Source of the DNA: Paenarthrobacter nitroguajacolicus
GTDB lineage: Bacteria; Actinomycetota; Actinomycetes; Actinomycetales; Micrococcaceae
Assembly: GCF_007786235.1 (NCBI RefSeq)
Contig: NZ_VNFK01000025.1
Span: 1 to 56,220 of the forward strand
Length of the DNA stretch: 56,220 nt
Reading direction: 5' to 3'
Shown here piece by piece: positions 34,228 to 42,826 of the stretch. The notes under the pieces were generated by a model. The model saw only the letters and a list, made by a program, of their open reading frames with translations. It was not told the DNA's origin and made no database searches. The stretch's first letter is position 1. Each line of letters starts with the position of its first letter. A program made the position numbers and the translations under genes.

Positions 34228-35295
34228 TTAGGCGCCGGGCGCCCAGATGTCCCCGACTGTGTAGCCGGACGGGAAGGGGTCGGTGGGATCGAGCAGCCAC
34301 TGACTCCGGCCCGTCACCCAGCCACGGCCGGTGATGGTCGGGAGGACCGCTTCCCGTGAGCCGACCGTCGTCGTCCCTGTCAGGCGACCGATGAATTCGC
34401 TGCCGATGATGCTGTGGTGGGAGAAGTCCTCACCAATGGCCAGTTGGCCGCGTGAGTGCAGTGCCGCCATCCGCGCGCTGGTTCCGGTTCCGCAGGGCGA
34501 GCGGTCCAATGCGCCGGTCCAGGTGCTGGGATCGTCCGCCACCAGCTTGCCGTTCGAGAGGACAACGGTGTTGCGGTCTTGCCGTCCTGGCACACGGTCG
34601 CCAGAGTGAAGCATGATCAGGTTGACGCCGGAGATCGCAGGGTTGTCCGGGTGGGTGACGTGGATTTGCTCCAGGGCAGCCAGCTTAATGAGTGCTCCGG
34701 CGCGGGCGAGTTCCTTGCCGTTGTCAGGGCTCAACTCGAGGCCGAGGTCCGCTACCCTGGCTTGGGCGAAGAACTGCCCGCCGAACACGACGTCGACAGG
34801 AACCGTCCCTAGCTCCGGTACCTGCAGCGGGAAGTCGAGTTCGACGACGAACGCCGGCACGTTCACCACGGTCACCGAGAGGACCTTGCCGTTTTCTACG
34901 CGGGCCACCGCCGTTACGACACCCACTGCGGTGTCGATGGTGACCGTCGTTTCCGGGCCGCGCACGGGGACGATGCCCTCTTCCAATACGGCCGTGACGG
35001 CGCAGATGGTGTTGGAGCCGGACATCGGAGTGAATCCGCCCTGCTCCAGGACCACGATGCCGAAATCGGAGCCCTCGTTGACCGGCGGTAGGAGAATTAC
35101 CGAGCACAGGCCAGGGTAGCCGCGCGGCTCGTGAAGCATGAGCCGACGCAGCCAGTCAAGGTTTTCCTTGCAGTACTGCAGACGCTCCGCCATGGTCTCA
35201 CCGTGGACGAGGCCGGCGGCGGAGGTCAGGATCCGCCCCGGCTCGCCCTCTGCGTGCACCTCGATGGCGTCGAGGGCGAGCGGGGCGGCGCTCAT
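34228..35295 (-). CDS. Proline-racemase-family enzyme (4-hydroxyproline 2-epimerase or 3-hydroxyproline dehydratase type)
   Basis: A 355-residue member of the proline racemase superfamily. The first catalytic position, Cys in proline racemase (MCGHN), is Ser92 here (PMSGSNTIC); the second is Cys268 in DRSPCGTGTSARMA. Such Ser/Cys enzymes are reported with 4-hydroxyproline epimerase and/or 3-hydroxyproline dehydratase activity. The ATG overlaps the stop of the DapA-family gene (ATGA at 35292-35295). With the D-amino-acid-oxidase-like enzyme at 36279, it would turn trans-4-hydroxy-L-proline into the cis-D form for oxidation. Confidence 0.85.
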   Translation of the reverse strand: MSAAPLALDAIEVHAEGEPGRILTSAAGLVHGETMAERLQYCKENLDWLRRLMLHEPRGYPGLCSVILLPPVNEGSDFGIVVLEQGGFTPMSGSNTICAVTAVLEEGIVPVRGPETTVTIDTAVGVVTAVARVENGKVLSVTVVNVPAFVVELDFPLQVPELGTVPVDVVFGGQFFAQARVADLGLELSPDNGKELARAGALIKLAALEQIHVTHPDNPAISGVNLIMLHSGDRVPGRQDRNTVVLSNGKLVADDPSTWTGALDRSPCGTGTSARMAALHSRGQLAIGEDFSHHSIIGSEFIGRLTGTTTVGSREAVLPTITGRGWVTGRSQWLLDPTDPFPSGYTVGDIWAPGA

Positions 35296-36206
35296 GCTGC
35301 TACTGCCGGGAGAACGCCGGCGGCGCGCAGGATCCCGGCGAAGCGTTCACGCTCTTCGGCGGGCAGGGGCTGGATGGGCAGACGGGCCGGACCAACGGGT
35401 TCGCCAATGAGTTCCAATCCGGCCTTAATGCCCGCCACGTAGTTCACAGACTCAAGGAAATCGCTGATGGCCCAGAGGTGCTTCCACAGTTCGCGGGCGC
35501 GGACCAGGTCCTTCTCCTCGGCAAGGGCGTTCCAGAATTCGACGGCGAGTTCCGGAACTACGCCTGCGGTGCCCCAGACGGAGGCCTCGGCGCCGGAGGC
35601 GATGCCGAAGAAGGTGAGGGTGTCCCAGCCGTTGAAGGCCTTGATGCGGTCGGTGCGGGCCGCGAGGAGCTCGGCCAGGCCCACGGCGTCATCGGAGGTG
35701 TTCTTGATGTAGTCCACGCCGTCAATGTTGCCCAACTCGGCGAGTTCAGCTGCGGTGAGCTGGATGCCGGTGGCACCGGGAACGTTGTAGTAGACGATCG
35801 GGATGCTGATTGATTCTGCCACCGCGCTGAGGAAAACCTTCAAGGTGTTCAGGTCCAGGGGATCGTAGAACGGCGGGACCAGCATGATGGCGTCCGCGCC
35901 AACCGTTTCCGCGTGCTGTGCAAGGTCGATGGCACCCTGGGTGGACAGGGCACCGACGCCGGCTACTACGGGGATGCGGCCGTCCGCGCCCTTGACGTAA
36001 AGCTCGATGACGCGGCGGTATTCGTCGGCGGAGAGTGTGGTGAATTCTCCAGTGGTTCCCGTGGGCACGATGCCGTGAATGCCGGCTGAGATCAGTCGCT
36101 CGACCTGACGCTGCAGTGCCGGTTCGTCGAGAGCGCTGCCGTCCTCCGTAAACGGGGTCGTGACTGCTGCGAGGATGCCCCGGAGGTCCTTGGTGGTGTG
36201 AGACAT
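35292..36206 (-). CDS. DapA-family enzyme, probable pyrroline-4-hydroxy-2-carboxylate deaminase
   Basis: A 304-residue TIM-barrel enzyme of the DapA/HypD kind: Schiff-base Lys168 in DYIKNTSDD, Tyr140 in VYYNVPG, loop GTTGEF near 50-55. In hydroxyproline catabolism this enzyme deaminates 1-pyrroline-4-hydroxy-2-carboxylate to 2-oxoglutarate semialdehyde plus ammonia. Neighbours on both sides (flavin oxidase, epimerase-family enzyme, ALDH) complete that path. Coupled to the downstream epimerase gene by ATGA overlap. Confidence 0.85.
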   Translation of the reverse strand: MSHTTKDLRGILAAVTTPFTEDGSALDEPALQRQVERLISAGIHGIVPTGTTGEFTTLSADEYRRVIELYVKGADGRIPVVAGVGALSTQGAIDLAQHAETVGADAIMLVPPFYDPLDLNTLKVFLSAVAESISIPIVYYNVPGATGIQLTAAELAELGNIDGVDYIKNTSDDAVGLAELLAARTDRIKAFNGWDTLTFFGIASGAEASVWGTAGVVPELAVEFWNALAEEKDLVRARELWKHLWAISDFLESVNYVAGIKAGLELIGEPVGPARLPIQPLPAEERERFAGILRAAGVLPAVAA

Positions 36207-36278
36207 GTTCTATAAGTCCTTTTCTGGGGATTGAGTATTTCGGCCGCCTGGATGCGGCGCGTGAATGTGGGTGAGGTG

Positions 36279-37544
36279 CTACAGGGCCGAAACGGGTTGT
36301 TGCCGTTGGACGCCCCGAAACCGATCGGCCCTGAAGGGCTGAAGGGTGGACGCCGCGCGGCCTTTCAGGATCAGATCAGTGAGGGCAGAAGCGGTGCCGG
36401 GTGCCAGAGTGATGCCCATCATTCCGTGGCCCGTGGACACGAAGGTGTTCTGAAGCTGTCCGAGGTGGCCGATGACCGGAAGTCCGTCCGGCGTCATCGG
36501 CCGCATTCCGGCCATGGGTGCCGGCTTTGTTGAGGGCGGTTCCCAATTGCGGAAGTACTTTGCAGGGGCCCGAAGTATCGCATCGACGCGGACTTGGTTG
36601 ATCTTCTCGTCGAGTCCGCCGAACTCCATGGTGCCCGCCAGGCGCAGGCGCTCATTGAAGGGGGTCACAGCCACCTTCGCGTCCCAGAGATTAACTGCGC
36701 TGCGCAGGCCCAGTGCGGGAACCTCGACGCTGTAGCCCTTGCCCGGACGAACAGGGAGTGCCACCCCGAACTGCTTGGACAGGTTCCCGCTCCAGGCGCC
36801 GGCAGCAAGGACGAAGTTGTCAGCGGTGTACCGGTTCCCGCCGCTTTGCACGGCGGTCACCCGGTCCCCGTTTCGCTCAACCGTATCGATCGGCGAGTTC
36901 TCGACGATCTTCACGCCCATCGCCAGCAGACGATGGTACAAGGCGGTCGCCATGGCTCCCGGATCAAGATGGCGCTCCTGCGGGAAATAGATCCCGCCGA
37001 GGACTCCGTCGGTGAGCAGGGGCTCCTGCTCGTGGACTGCGTCCCGGTCCAGCACCTTTGGCTGACGTCCGTACTGGGAAGCCAGGTCCAGGTTGTCGAT
37101 GTGGTGGTCGAAGTTATCCTTCTCCATGAATGCCATGAGCAGGCCGTCGGTGTGCAACTCGAAGTCCATGCCATCGGCCCGGTATTCATCAAAGATCCCG
37201 AGGGTATCGGCCGCAAGGCGGAGATGACCCTCAAAGCCGGCCCGTTGGTCGCGGGCGTTGGACTTGCGCCACATGCCAAACATGAACTTCAGGAAGTCCG
37301 GCTGGAGTGACGGTTTGATGTAGAGCGGACTGTCCGGTCGCAGCATCCACTTCATGGACTTGAGGACGACGCCGGGGCCAGGCACGGGTGCTGATTCCGC
37401 CGGACAGATCCAGCCTGCGTTGACCTTCGAAGCGCCTAAGCCCGTGGCCCGGGCGTCGATGACGGTGACGGTCTCGCCTTCGCGGGCCAGGTGGTAGGCC
37501 TGCGTCAGGCCGATGACGCCTCCCCCAATCACTACGGTGTGCAC
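36279..37544 (-). CDS. FAD-dependent D-amino-acid dehydrogenase, DadA-like (D-hydroxyproline oxidation)
   Basis: A 421-residue DAO/DadA-type flavoenzyme. N-terminal FAD motif IGGGVIGLTQAYHLAREGET, ASKVNAGWICP, central FVLAAGAWS and C-terminal MRPMTPDGLPVIG and GHGMMGITLAPGT, the usual DadA end. In this operon it would oxidise cis-4-hydroxy-D-proline to 1-pyrroline-4-hydroxy-2-carboxylate. It is a single-polypeptide form, unlike the multi-subunit D-hydroxyproline dehydrogenases of pseudomonads. Located between the importer genes and the DapA-family gene. Confidence 0.87.
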   Translation of the reverse strand: MHTVVIGGGVIGLTQAYHLAREGETVTVIDARATGLGASKVNAGWICPAESAPVPGPGVVLKSMKWMLRPDSPLYIKPSLQPDFLKFMFGMWRKSNARDQRAGFEGHLRLAADTLGIFDEYRADGMDFELHTDGLLMAFMEKDNFDHHIDNLDLASQYGRQPKVLDRDAVHEQEPLLTDGVLGGIYFPQERHLDPGAMATALYHRLLAMGVKIVENSPIDTVERNGDRVTAVQSGGNRYTADNFVLAAGAWSGNLSKQFGVALPVRPGKGYSVEVPALGLRSAVNLWDAKVAVTPFNERLRLAGTMEFGGLDEKINQVRVDAILRAPAKYFRNWEPPSTKPAPMAGMRPMTPDGLPVIGHLGQLQNTFVSTGHGMMGITLAPGTASALTDLILKGRAASTLQPFRADRFRGVQRQQPVSAL

Positions 37545-37592
37545 TGTGTTTCCTTTCGTGGTGACTCGTCCGATTCTGCGAGGCCGTGCGGC

Positions 37593-38414
37593 TTAGAACC
37601 GGACCGCGTCAACGAACTTCTTCAGGTCGGGGTTATCGCAGTTGTCGAAGGCTTCCTCGGGGGTTGCGTTGACGGCGATCTCACCGTTGTGGAAGAACAC
37701 CAGACGGTCAGCAGCTTTCGAGGCGAAGGCCATGTCATGGGTCACCAGGGCTACAGCGATTCCGTCTTCTTCCTTCAGGCGCCGCAGGACGTCGAGGACC
37801 TCCGCGGCGACGGGTGGATCCAGTGCTGACGTGATCTCATCACACAACAACAATTTTGGCTTCATCATCAGTGCCCTGGCGATAGCTACGCGCTGCCTTT
37901 CACCGCCGGAGAGCTGCGTGGGTCGGCTGAGGATGTGCTGCTTCATGCCGACCTCGTCCAAAGCGGACTCTGCACGGTCTTTAGCCTCGGATGCTGCGAT
38001 GCCCCGGGTCTTGCGTGGAGCGAGGGTGAGGTTATCCAGAACGTTCATGTGCGGCCACAGCGTGTAGGTCTGGAAAATCATCCCTACATTCGCACTGGCC
38101 TCGGCCCAATCCTTGGTGCGGGTTGTTCCTTCGAAGACCGTCTTGCCGTCGATGCTGATTTCTCCGGCATCGGGATCCGTGAGGCCCGCAATGGCACGTA
38201 ACAGGGTCGATTTGCCGGAGCCACTCTTACCGATGATGACGGTGATGTCGCCCCGGTGCATGTCGAAGTCGACATTTTTCAGGATGGACCGGTGATAGAA
38301 GCTCTTTTGGAGTCCCCGTGCCTGCACCAGAACCTGGCCGGTGTCGACAGGGATCCTGGAGTGAACCGGAACGGCCACCGTTTCTCCCTGCGGTTCGAGA
38401 TTGATGTGAGTCAT
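37593..38414 (-). CDS. Amino-acid ABC transporter ATP-binding protein (hydroxyproline operon)
   Basis: A 273-residue GlnQ-type ATPase: Walker A GKSGSGKST, Q-loop MIFQTYTLWPHMNVLDN, signature LSGGERQR, Walker B LLLCDEITSALDPP (Ile instead of Pro after DE, an uncommon variant) and switch ALVTHDM. The first ~25 residues form an extra tail before the fold. The ATG overlaps the permease stop (ATGA at 38411-38414). Confidence 0.88.
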   Translation of the reverse strand: MTHINLEPQGETVAVPVHSRIPVDTGQVLVQARGLQKSFYHRSILKNVDFDMHRGDITVIIGKSGSGKSTLLRAIAGLTDPDAGEISIDGKTVFEGTTRTKDWAEASANVGMIFQTYTLWPHMNVLDNLTLAPRKTRGIAASEAKDRAESALDEVGMKQHILSRPTQLSGGERQRVAIARALMMKPKLLLCDEITSALDPPVAAEVLDVLRRLKEEDGIAVALVTHDMAFASKAADRLVFFHNGEIAVNATPEEAFDNCDNPDLKKFVDAVRF

Positions 38415-39148
38415 GATGTAGCTACTTTCGTGCCGGGCATCATCCGTGCCAGCAGGTTGGGGCCTTGCTTGAAGCCGGGCCCGGCGGTGCTCTGCATGCG
38501 CCGCTCGATGGCGCTGGTAATGAGGGAAACCGGAAAGGCGATGGCGAAGTAGATCAAGGCCGCCAGCGTGAAAATTTCCAAGGCCCGATAGTTCTGCGCC
38601 GAAATGGTGTTCGAGACGAACATCAAATCTGAAACTGCGATGGTAGAGACCAGCGCCGTGTCCTTGAACAGTGAGATGTTCAGCGACAGGATCACGGGCA
38701 GCTGCTGCCGCATGGCCTGGGGAACGATGATGTACCGCAACTGCTGGAAACGGTTGAGCTGCAGCATGCGCCCAGCTTCAACCTGCTCCACCGGCACGGA
38801 CTGGAAGCCGCTGCGGTAGGTTTCGGCCATGAACGCCGTCAGGTTCGCAGTGAGGGCGATCAGCGCGGAGACGTATCCAGGGAGGGTGACACCGGTCAGG
38901 GCAGGGAGGGCGTAGAAGATCCAGAAGAGCTGGACCAACAAGGGGGTGCAGCGGAACAGTTCAATGTAACCTTGGGCCGTCCAGCGGATGACCTCGATCT
39001 TGGACATGCGCCCGACTGCTACCGGAATGGCGAGGATCATGCTGATCACGATCGTGATGATGGTGATCTGGAGCGTCAGCCCCAGTCCTTGGATCATGCT
39101 GGGGAGTGCTCGGGCCACTACATCCCAGTCGAAGTTGTATCCGTTCAT
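38411..39148 (-). CDS. Amino-acid ABC transporter permease (hydroxyproline operon)
   Basis: A 245-residue HisM/GlnP-type permease: FRCTPLLVQLFWIFYALP, TAFMAETYRSGFQSVPVEQ and the EAA loop AGRMLQLNRFQQLRYIIVPQAM. Only one permease gene is present, so the pore is probably a homodimer. It sits between the binding-protein and ATPase genes, with a 20-bp gap upstream and an ATGA overlap downstream. Confidence 0.88.
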   Translation of the reverse strand: MNGYNFDWDVVARALPSMIQGLGLTLQITIITIVISMILAIPVAVGRMSKIEVIRWTAQGYIELFRCTPLLVQLFWIFYALPALTGVTLPGYVSALIALTANLTAFMAETYRSGFQSVPVEQVEAGRMLQLNRFQQLRYIIVPQAMRQQLPVILSLNISLFKDTALVSTIAVSDLMFVSNTISAQNYRALEIFTLAALIYFAIAFPVSLITSAIERRMQSTAGPGFKQGPNLLARMMPGTKVATS

Positions 39149-39168
39149 TGATTACTCCTAGGTGGAGG

Positions 39169-40017
39169 CTACTTCTTAAGAAGATCGCCCAGGTTGTCGA
39201 TCTCGACGTAGTTGACCTTGGCGTAGGCCTGCGTGAGCTCTCCACTCTTCTGGGCACGTTCGATAGCGACGTTCACGATCTGGAGTGAGCGCGGGTCGAT
39301 GGTCGAAGGGACACCGTAGGCGGCGGAAGCCGAGTAAATCTCGGGAGACGGAACCACGATCTTCAGCGAGCTGTCAGCCTGGGCCTGGGACTCTGCGGTG
39401 GGAAGGTCGGTGAACTCGGCGATGACGCGCCCGGATTGCACGCCCGAAATGGCATTTGAGTAGCTGTCCACGGACATGATGGTGGAGGTATGTCCCTGGA
39501 GTGCCTTCTCCGGAGCCGATCCTTGGGCGGTGGCGATCTGACCGCCGTTTGCGATGATGTCCTCTGCCGTTTTGAAAGGCGAGTCCGCCCTTACGACGAA
39601 GACACCTTGGTACTGGTACACGGGATCAGTGAATCCGATGGCGAGCGAGCGCTCCACTGTGTAGTCCAGGTTGGCCGCGAAGTCATAGCGGTTGGCCTGG
39701 AGGCCGGCCACGATGTTCTTCCACTCCGCCGCGACGGGAACCAGCTTTACGTCAAGCTGTTTTGCCAGTTCCTGGAGCGGAATCAGGTTGGGGCCACCCA
39801 GAGTGCCGTCCGCTTCCTGCACCGTCATGGGCGGTGCGATGGCCACGCCGACCCGGAGCTCACCGCGCTTCTTGATCTCTTCGATGAAGTTGCCCTGGGC
39901 GGCACCGGTGGATGCGCTCGCAGAGCTCCCCCGGAAGCCGGAACCGATGTAACCGCCAGCGATGGAAACCAAGATCACGGCGAGTACCGCAAGAACGATT
40001 TTGCTTGTCTTTGTCAT
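39169..40017 (-). CDS. Amino-acid ABC transporter substrate-binding protein (hydroxyproline operon)
   Basis: A 282-residue SBP family 3 protein and the first gene of the operon. The N-terminus is a hydrophobic signal/anchor (about 7-27) without a lipobox cysteine, so it may stay membrane-anchored by its signal or be released. Mature features: KRGELRVGVAIAPPMTVQE, YDFAANLDYTVERSLAIGFT, an A-T-A-Q-G-S ligand loop and a C-terminal lobe containing SLQIVNVAIERAQKSGELT. Context suggests hydroxyproline or a related imino acid as ligand. Promoter and operator lie at 40078-40106. Confidence 0.87.
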   Translation of the reverse strand: MTKTSKIVLAVLAVILVSIAGGYIGSGFRGSSASASTGAAQGNFIEEIKKRGELRVGVAIAPPMTVQEADGTLGGPNLIPLQELAKQLDVKLVPVAAEWKNIVAGLQANRYDFAANLDYTVERSLAIGFTDPVYQYQGVFVVRADSPFKTAEDIIANGGQIATAQGSAPEKALQGHTSTIMSVDSYSNAISGVQSGRVIAEFTDLPTAESQAQADSSLKIVVPSPEIYSASAAYGVPSTIDPRSLQIVNVAIERAQKSGELTQAYAKVNYVEIDNLGDLLKK

Positions 40018-40077
40018 GGTGCACTCTCTTCTGAGAAACGGCTTTGTAGCGAGGAGCCCGACTCAACCTCGTTGTTT

Positions 40078-40106
40078 TATTGTCAGGCAATTTGGCTATG
40101 TGACAA
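40078..40106 (-). promoter_or_regulatory. Promoter and GntR-type operator of the hydroxyproline operon
   Basis: Minus strand: -35 TTGTCA (40106-40101), 17-nt spacer, -10 ACAATA (40083-40078). The imperfect dyad ATTGTCAGGCAAT (40079-40091) overlaps the -10. The same motif, ATTGTCAGACGAT, occurs in the promoter of the GntR gene at 41781-41793. This fits the TTGTC-N-GACAA style of FCD-subfamily GntR operators. Confidence 0.7.
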
Positions 40107-40424
40107 CGCTACTACTGTGAGCCGCGGCACGTCTACCCCCAAATTTGGGTTGCACCGAAATGAGTCGCAGAGAAGATCTACCGGTGCTATTTAGGAAACC
40201 GCTGCACGTAGCGGCAAACGCGTACAGGCCCCTGAGCAGGGCAACGAAACGCATGCTCGTCCGACCCGACGCGGAACTGGAATCCACTGCCGACGCGGCC
40301 CATGGCAATTGAACAACTCCGGCGCCTTCGGCACCGAGGCAGCGGCTTCACGAACGACGGCTGCGCTGGCCGCCACCTCCAGACCGAAATGGAGTCGGGC
40401 AGGGACGCAGCTTAGAGCCGGAAC

Positions 40425-40465
40425 GTGGAGAAGGGCGGGACCCCAGAGTCCCCGCCCTTCTCCAC
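40425..40465. terminator. Hairpin terminator after the GntR-SDR pair
   Basis: 15-bp perfect arms (40425-40439 and 40451-40465) around an 11-nt loop, 12 bp past the stop of the SDR gene. No clear T-tract. Confidence 0.7.
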
Positions 40466-40477
40466 AATCATCCAGAC

Positions 40478-41071
40478 TTAGCCGAGTGGGAACACGCGAC
40501 CATTCTGTATGCCGTCCACGGACTTCACATAGGCCCGGCCCACGTCCTCCGAGGAGATCTTCGCGAAACCCGGGAAGAAATCGTGGTAACCGGTAGCATC
40601 TTCCAGTACCGATGGGCTGACCGCGTTGATGCGGATCCCCCGGGGAAGCTCAGCAGCCGCGGCCATGACGAACGACTCCAACGCGCCGTTGGCAAGCGAC
40701 GCGGCAACGCCGGTGTTGATGGGCTCTCGGGCCAGCACCCCGGTGGTCAGGGTGAACGAACCGCCGTCGTTGACGTAAGGAGTCCCCAACAGCACGAGGT
40801 TGACTTGCCCCAGCACCTTGTCAGCCACGCCTGCCTCAAAGTCTCCCGCCGTGAGCTCGGCCAGCGGCTTGAAGGGCACGACGCCGGTGCAAGCGACCAC
40901 GGCGTCCACCTTGCCGACGCTTTCGAACATGGCCGAGATGGATTCGGCGTCTGCAAGGTCCACCTGCACATCGCCGCTCCGCGAGGCCTGGATAACCTCG
41001 TGTCGGGCGTCCAGGGCGGTCGCTGCCGCCGTACCCAGTAGTCCGGTTGCGCCGATGACCAATACCTTCAT
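40478..41071 (-). CDS. Small SDR-family oxidoreductase
   Basis: A 197-residue short SDR. N-terminal VIGATGLLGTAAA is a GxxGxxG nucleotide site; then VDAVVACTG (in place of NNAG) and RGIRINAVSPSVLED late in the fold. The usual Tyr-x3-Lys is not visible: the segment TGVAASLANGALESFVMAAA takes its place, so catalysis may be altered or absent. Its ATG overlaps the stop of the GntR gene (ATGA at 41068-41071). A role linked to the hydroxyproline regulator is inferred from position only. Confidence 0.78.
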   Translation of the reverse strand: MKVLVIGATGLLGTAAATALDARHEVIQASRSGDVQVDLADAESISAMFESVGKVDAVVACTGVVPFKPLAELTAGDFEAGVADKVLGQVNLVLLGTPYVNDGGSFTLTTGVLAREPINTGVAASLANGALESFVMAAAAELPRGIRINAVSPSVLEDATGYHDFFPGFAKISSEDVGRAYVKSVDGIQNGRVFPLG

Positions 41072-41751
41072 GCTGTTTCCTTGTCCTGTTCGAGCAGCTT
41101 GATCAGCTGCTCTGCGCTACCGATGGTGTGGACGGAAAATGCCGCCTCGATTGCTTCCATGTCGCCGGAACGCATGCTGCGAACCAGCTGCTCGTGCACT
41201 TCGTGGGCTCGAACGGGGTCTGCCCGTGTGGCTTGGTCCTGCGCGAGCGCGATAGTCAGATGGGCCTCCGTGACCGGCCAGAGGCGCAGCAGAAGAGCAT
41301 TTTCAGAAGCAACCCAGAAACTTCTGTGGAAAGCGATGTGAGCCTCATGGAGGACAACAGGGTCCGGATGGAAAGCAATCTTGTCGAACGCTTCCCATGC
41401 GGCATCCACAATCGCCATCCGGCGCCCTGTGGTGTCTTCCAGGATGGACTCCGCGGCAAGCATGTCCAACGCCATTCGCGTTCTGGCGATGTCGAGGATA
41501 TCGGCCGTGTCCAAAGTTGCTACACGGAGACCTCGGTAGGGCTCCTGGATCAGCAGCCCCTCCTGGGCCAACTGGGTCAGCGCCTCGCGAATAGTAGGCC
41601 GGCTGACATTCAACATGGAAGACAACTTGACCTCGGTGAGCTTGTCGCCGGGCTTCAGGGTCCCAGCAACGATGGCGCGCCGAATCTCCTTCATGACGGC
41701 GTCGCGCCGCGAAATGGAAGCTACTGGAGATAGGCTCGTCGCATCGTTCAT
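41068..41751 (-). CDS. GntR-family regulator (FCD subfamily) of the hydroxyproline operon
   Basis: A 227-residue regulator. Winged helix about 15-75: LKPGDKLTEVKLSSMLNVSR, PTIREALTQLAQEGLLIQ and PYRGLRVA. The C-terminal FCD domain has a conserved metal/ligand-type pattern (ARTRMALDMLAAESI, LHEAHIAFHRSFW, VHEQLVRSMRSGD). I chose the ATG at 41751; a GTG five codons upstream (41766) is also possible, and neither has a strong ribosome site. Its promoter region carries the same operator motif as the hydroxyproline operon, so autoregulation plus control of that operon is likely. Confidence 0.83.
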   Translation of the reverse strand: MNDATSLSPVASISRRDAVMKEIRRAIVAGTLKPGDKLTEVKLSSMLNVSRPTIREALTQLAQEGLLIQEPYRGLRVATLDTADILDIARTRMALDMLAAESILEDTTGRRMAIVDAAWEAFDKIAFHPDPVVLHEAHIAFHRSFWVASENALLLRLWPVTEAHLTIALAQDQATRADPVRAHEVHEQLVRSMRSGDMEAIEAAFSVHTIGSAEQLIKLLEQDKETA

Positions 41752-41780
41752 TATGTATCGCCCCACTGATATGTGCGCTG

Positions 41781-41797
41781 ATTGTCAGACGATGCAA
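41781..41797 (-). promoter_or_regulatory. GntR autoregulatory operator/promoter
   Basis: Dyad ATTGTCAGACGAT (41781-41793) with a TTGCAT -35 (41797-41792, minus strand) beside it and ACATAT as a candidate -10 about 17 bases on. Matches 40079-40091 at 11 of 13 positions. Confidence 0.65.
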
Positions 41798-41868
41798 GAC
41801 TACCGGGTAATGGGGCTAATAGCGATCAGGCCCTTAGCTGTTGATGCCGTGTCAACGTCATCCCCTCA

Positions 41869-41886
41869 GCCGCCTTCCGCGGCGGC
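41869..41886. terminator. Short GC hairpin after the AraC gene
   Basis: Six-bp stem GCCGCC/GGCGGC with a 6-nt loop, 22 bp past the AraC stop. No T-tract; weak candidate. Confidence 0.35.
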
Positions 41887-41907
41887 CCTGACCGGGTTGG
41901 TCCGTTG

Positions 41908-42792
41908 CTAGCCCTTTCCTTCGGCGCGGTATGCACGGGGGCTGACCCCATGCATACGGGTGAACTGTCGGGAAAAGTAGAATTGGTCGTTTAGCCCGAT
42001 TTCGCGTCCCACCTCGGCGATGGTGAGGTCGGTTGTGTCCAGCAGCAGCCGGGCGCGGGCCATCTTCAATGCCGCGTGGTGGGCGAGCACTCCTCCTCCT
42101 GTGGCCTCCTTGAACAGCTTGCTCAGCTGTGAGGATGAGACACCCACTACTTTGGCCAGGTCCGGGAGACGAATCGAGCCATCAACGCGATCCTCCAGAA
42201 ACTTCATGGCTCGTTGCAGAGGGCTACCCTGTTCGGGAAGGCGTCGTTCGACGGCCAGGGTGGCCAGCAGTTTCCACGCCATCCCCGCTGTAGCCACCAG
42301 ACGTGCTGGCGACTGGTCCCGTTCCAAGGCCGTGATGATCTCGTCCAGCATCGCCGTCAACCGGTCTATGGCGACCAGCGGTATCAGTGGGCGTTCAGGA
42401 CTTACTCCGGATTCGCCGATGAGTTCCGCCACGTCTGAGCCGAGCACGTGGCACCACCAAATGGTCCACGGGTCCTCGATGGACGCGCCGTAGGAGTGGG
42501 CCAACCCCGTTCCACCTGGAAGAACGACGGCCGTGGATTTGGTGACGTCGACTCGAAAACCGCCGCTTTCAATCCATCCGGCCCCGGCCACACACAAGAT
42601 GACGATGGTTTCATTGGCCCCTTCAGGACGATGGCGACCATGTTCTTTGGCGACAGGAAAGGCACCAGCATCGGTGACGACCAACCGCCGTGTAATAGGG
42701 CGTGTCAGTGCTTCCCGGATAAGCGGCCGGGGTACCACCACGAGGCGCTGGTTCACGAACCCCGTAGCGCGCTCCAACCAAGCCCCTTTCAT
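41908..42792 (-). CDS. AraC-family transcriptional regulator of the polysaccharide operon
   Basis: A 294-residue regulator. The N-terminal half is a cupin-like ligand domain (about 40-150: NETIVILCVAGAGWIESGG, VVLPGGTGLAHSYGA). The C-terminal AraC double helix-turn-helix runs about 195-290: IRLPDLAKVVGVSSSQLSKL, then MARARLLLDTTDLTIAEVGR, then NDQFYFSRQFTRMHGVSPRA. I chose ATG at 42792 (AGGGA upstream); GTG at 42795 directly before it is equally possible. It is the last gene of the glycan operon (34 bp after GH35) and probably responds to a released sugar. Confidence 0.87.
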   Translation of the reverse strand: MKGAWLERATGFVNQRLVVVPRPLIREALTRPITRRLVVTDAGAFPVAKEHGRHRPEGANETIVILCVAGAGWIESGGFRVDVTKSTAVVLPGGTGLAHSYGASIEDPWTIWWCHVLGSDVAELIGESGVSPERPLIPLVAIDRLTAMLDEIITALERDQSPARLVATAGMAWKLLATLAVERRLPEQGSPLQRAMKFLEDRVDGSIRLPDLAKVVGVSSSQLSKLFKEATGGGVLAHHAALKMARARLLLDTTDLTIAEVGREIGLNDQFYFSRQFTRMHGVSPRAYRAEGKG

Positions 42793-42826
42793 CACGAATG
42801 GTCCCTAGTATTCCAGAAGGGAGCAA

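Larger units (their letters stand above)
40018..40477. other. Intergenic region: operon promoter and terminator, no gene
   Basis: Left part holds the promoter of the hydroxyproline operon (40078-40106). The right part holds a hairpin (40425-40465) ending the GntR-SDR transcript. The middle, 40110-40420, shows no supported gene. Confidence 0.6.
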
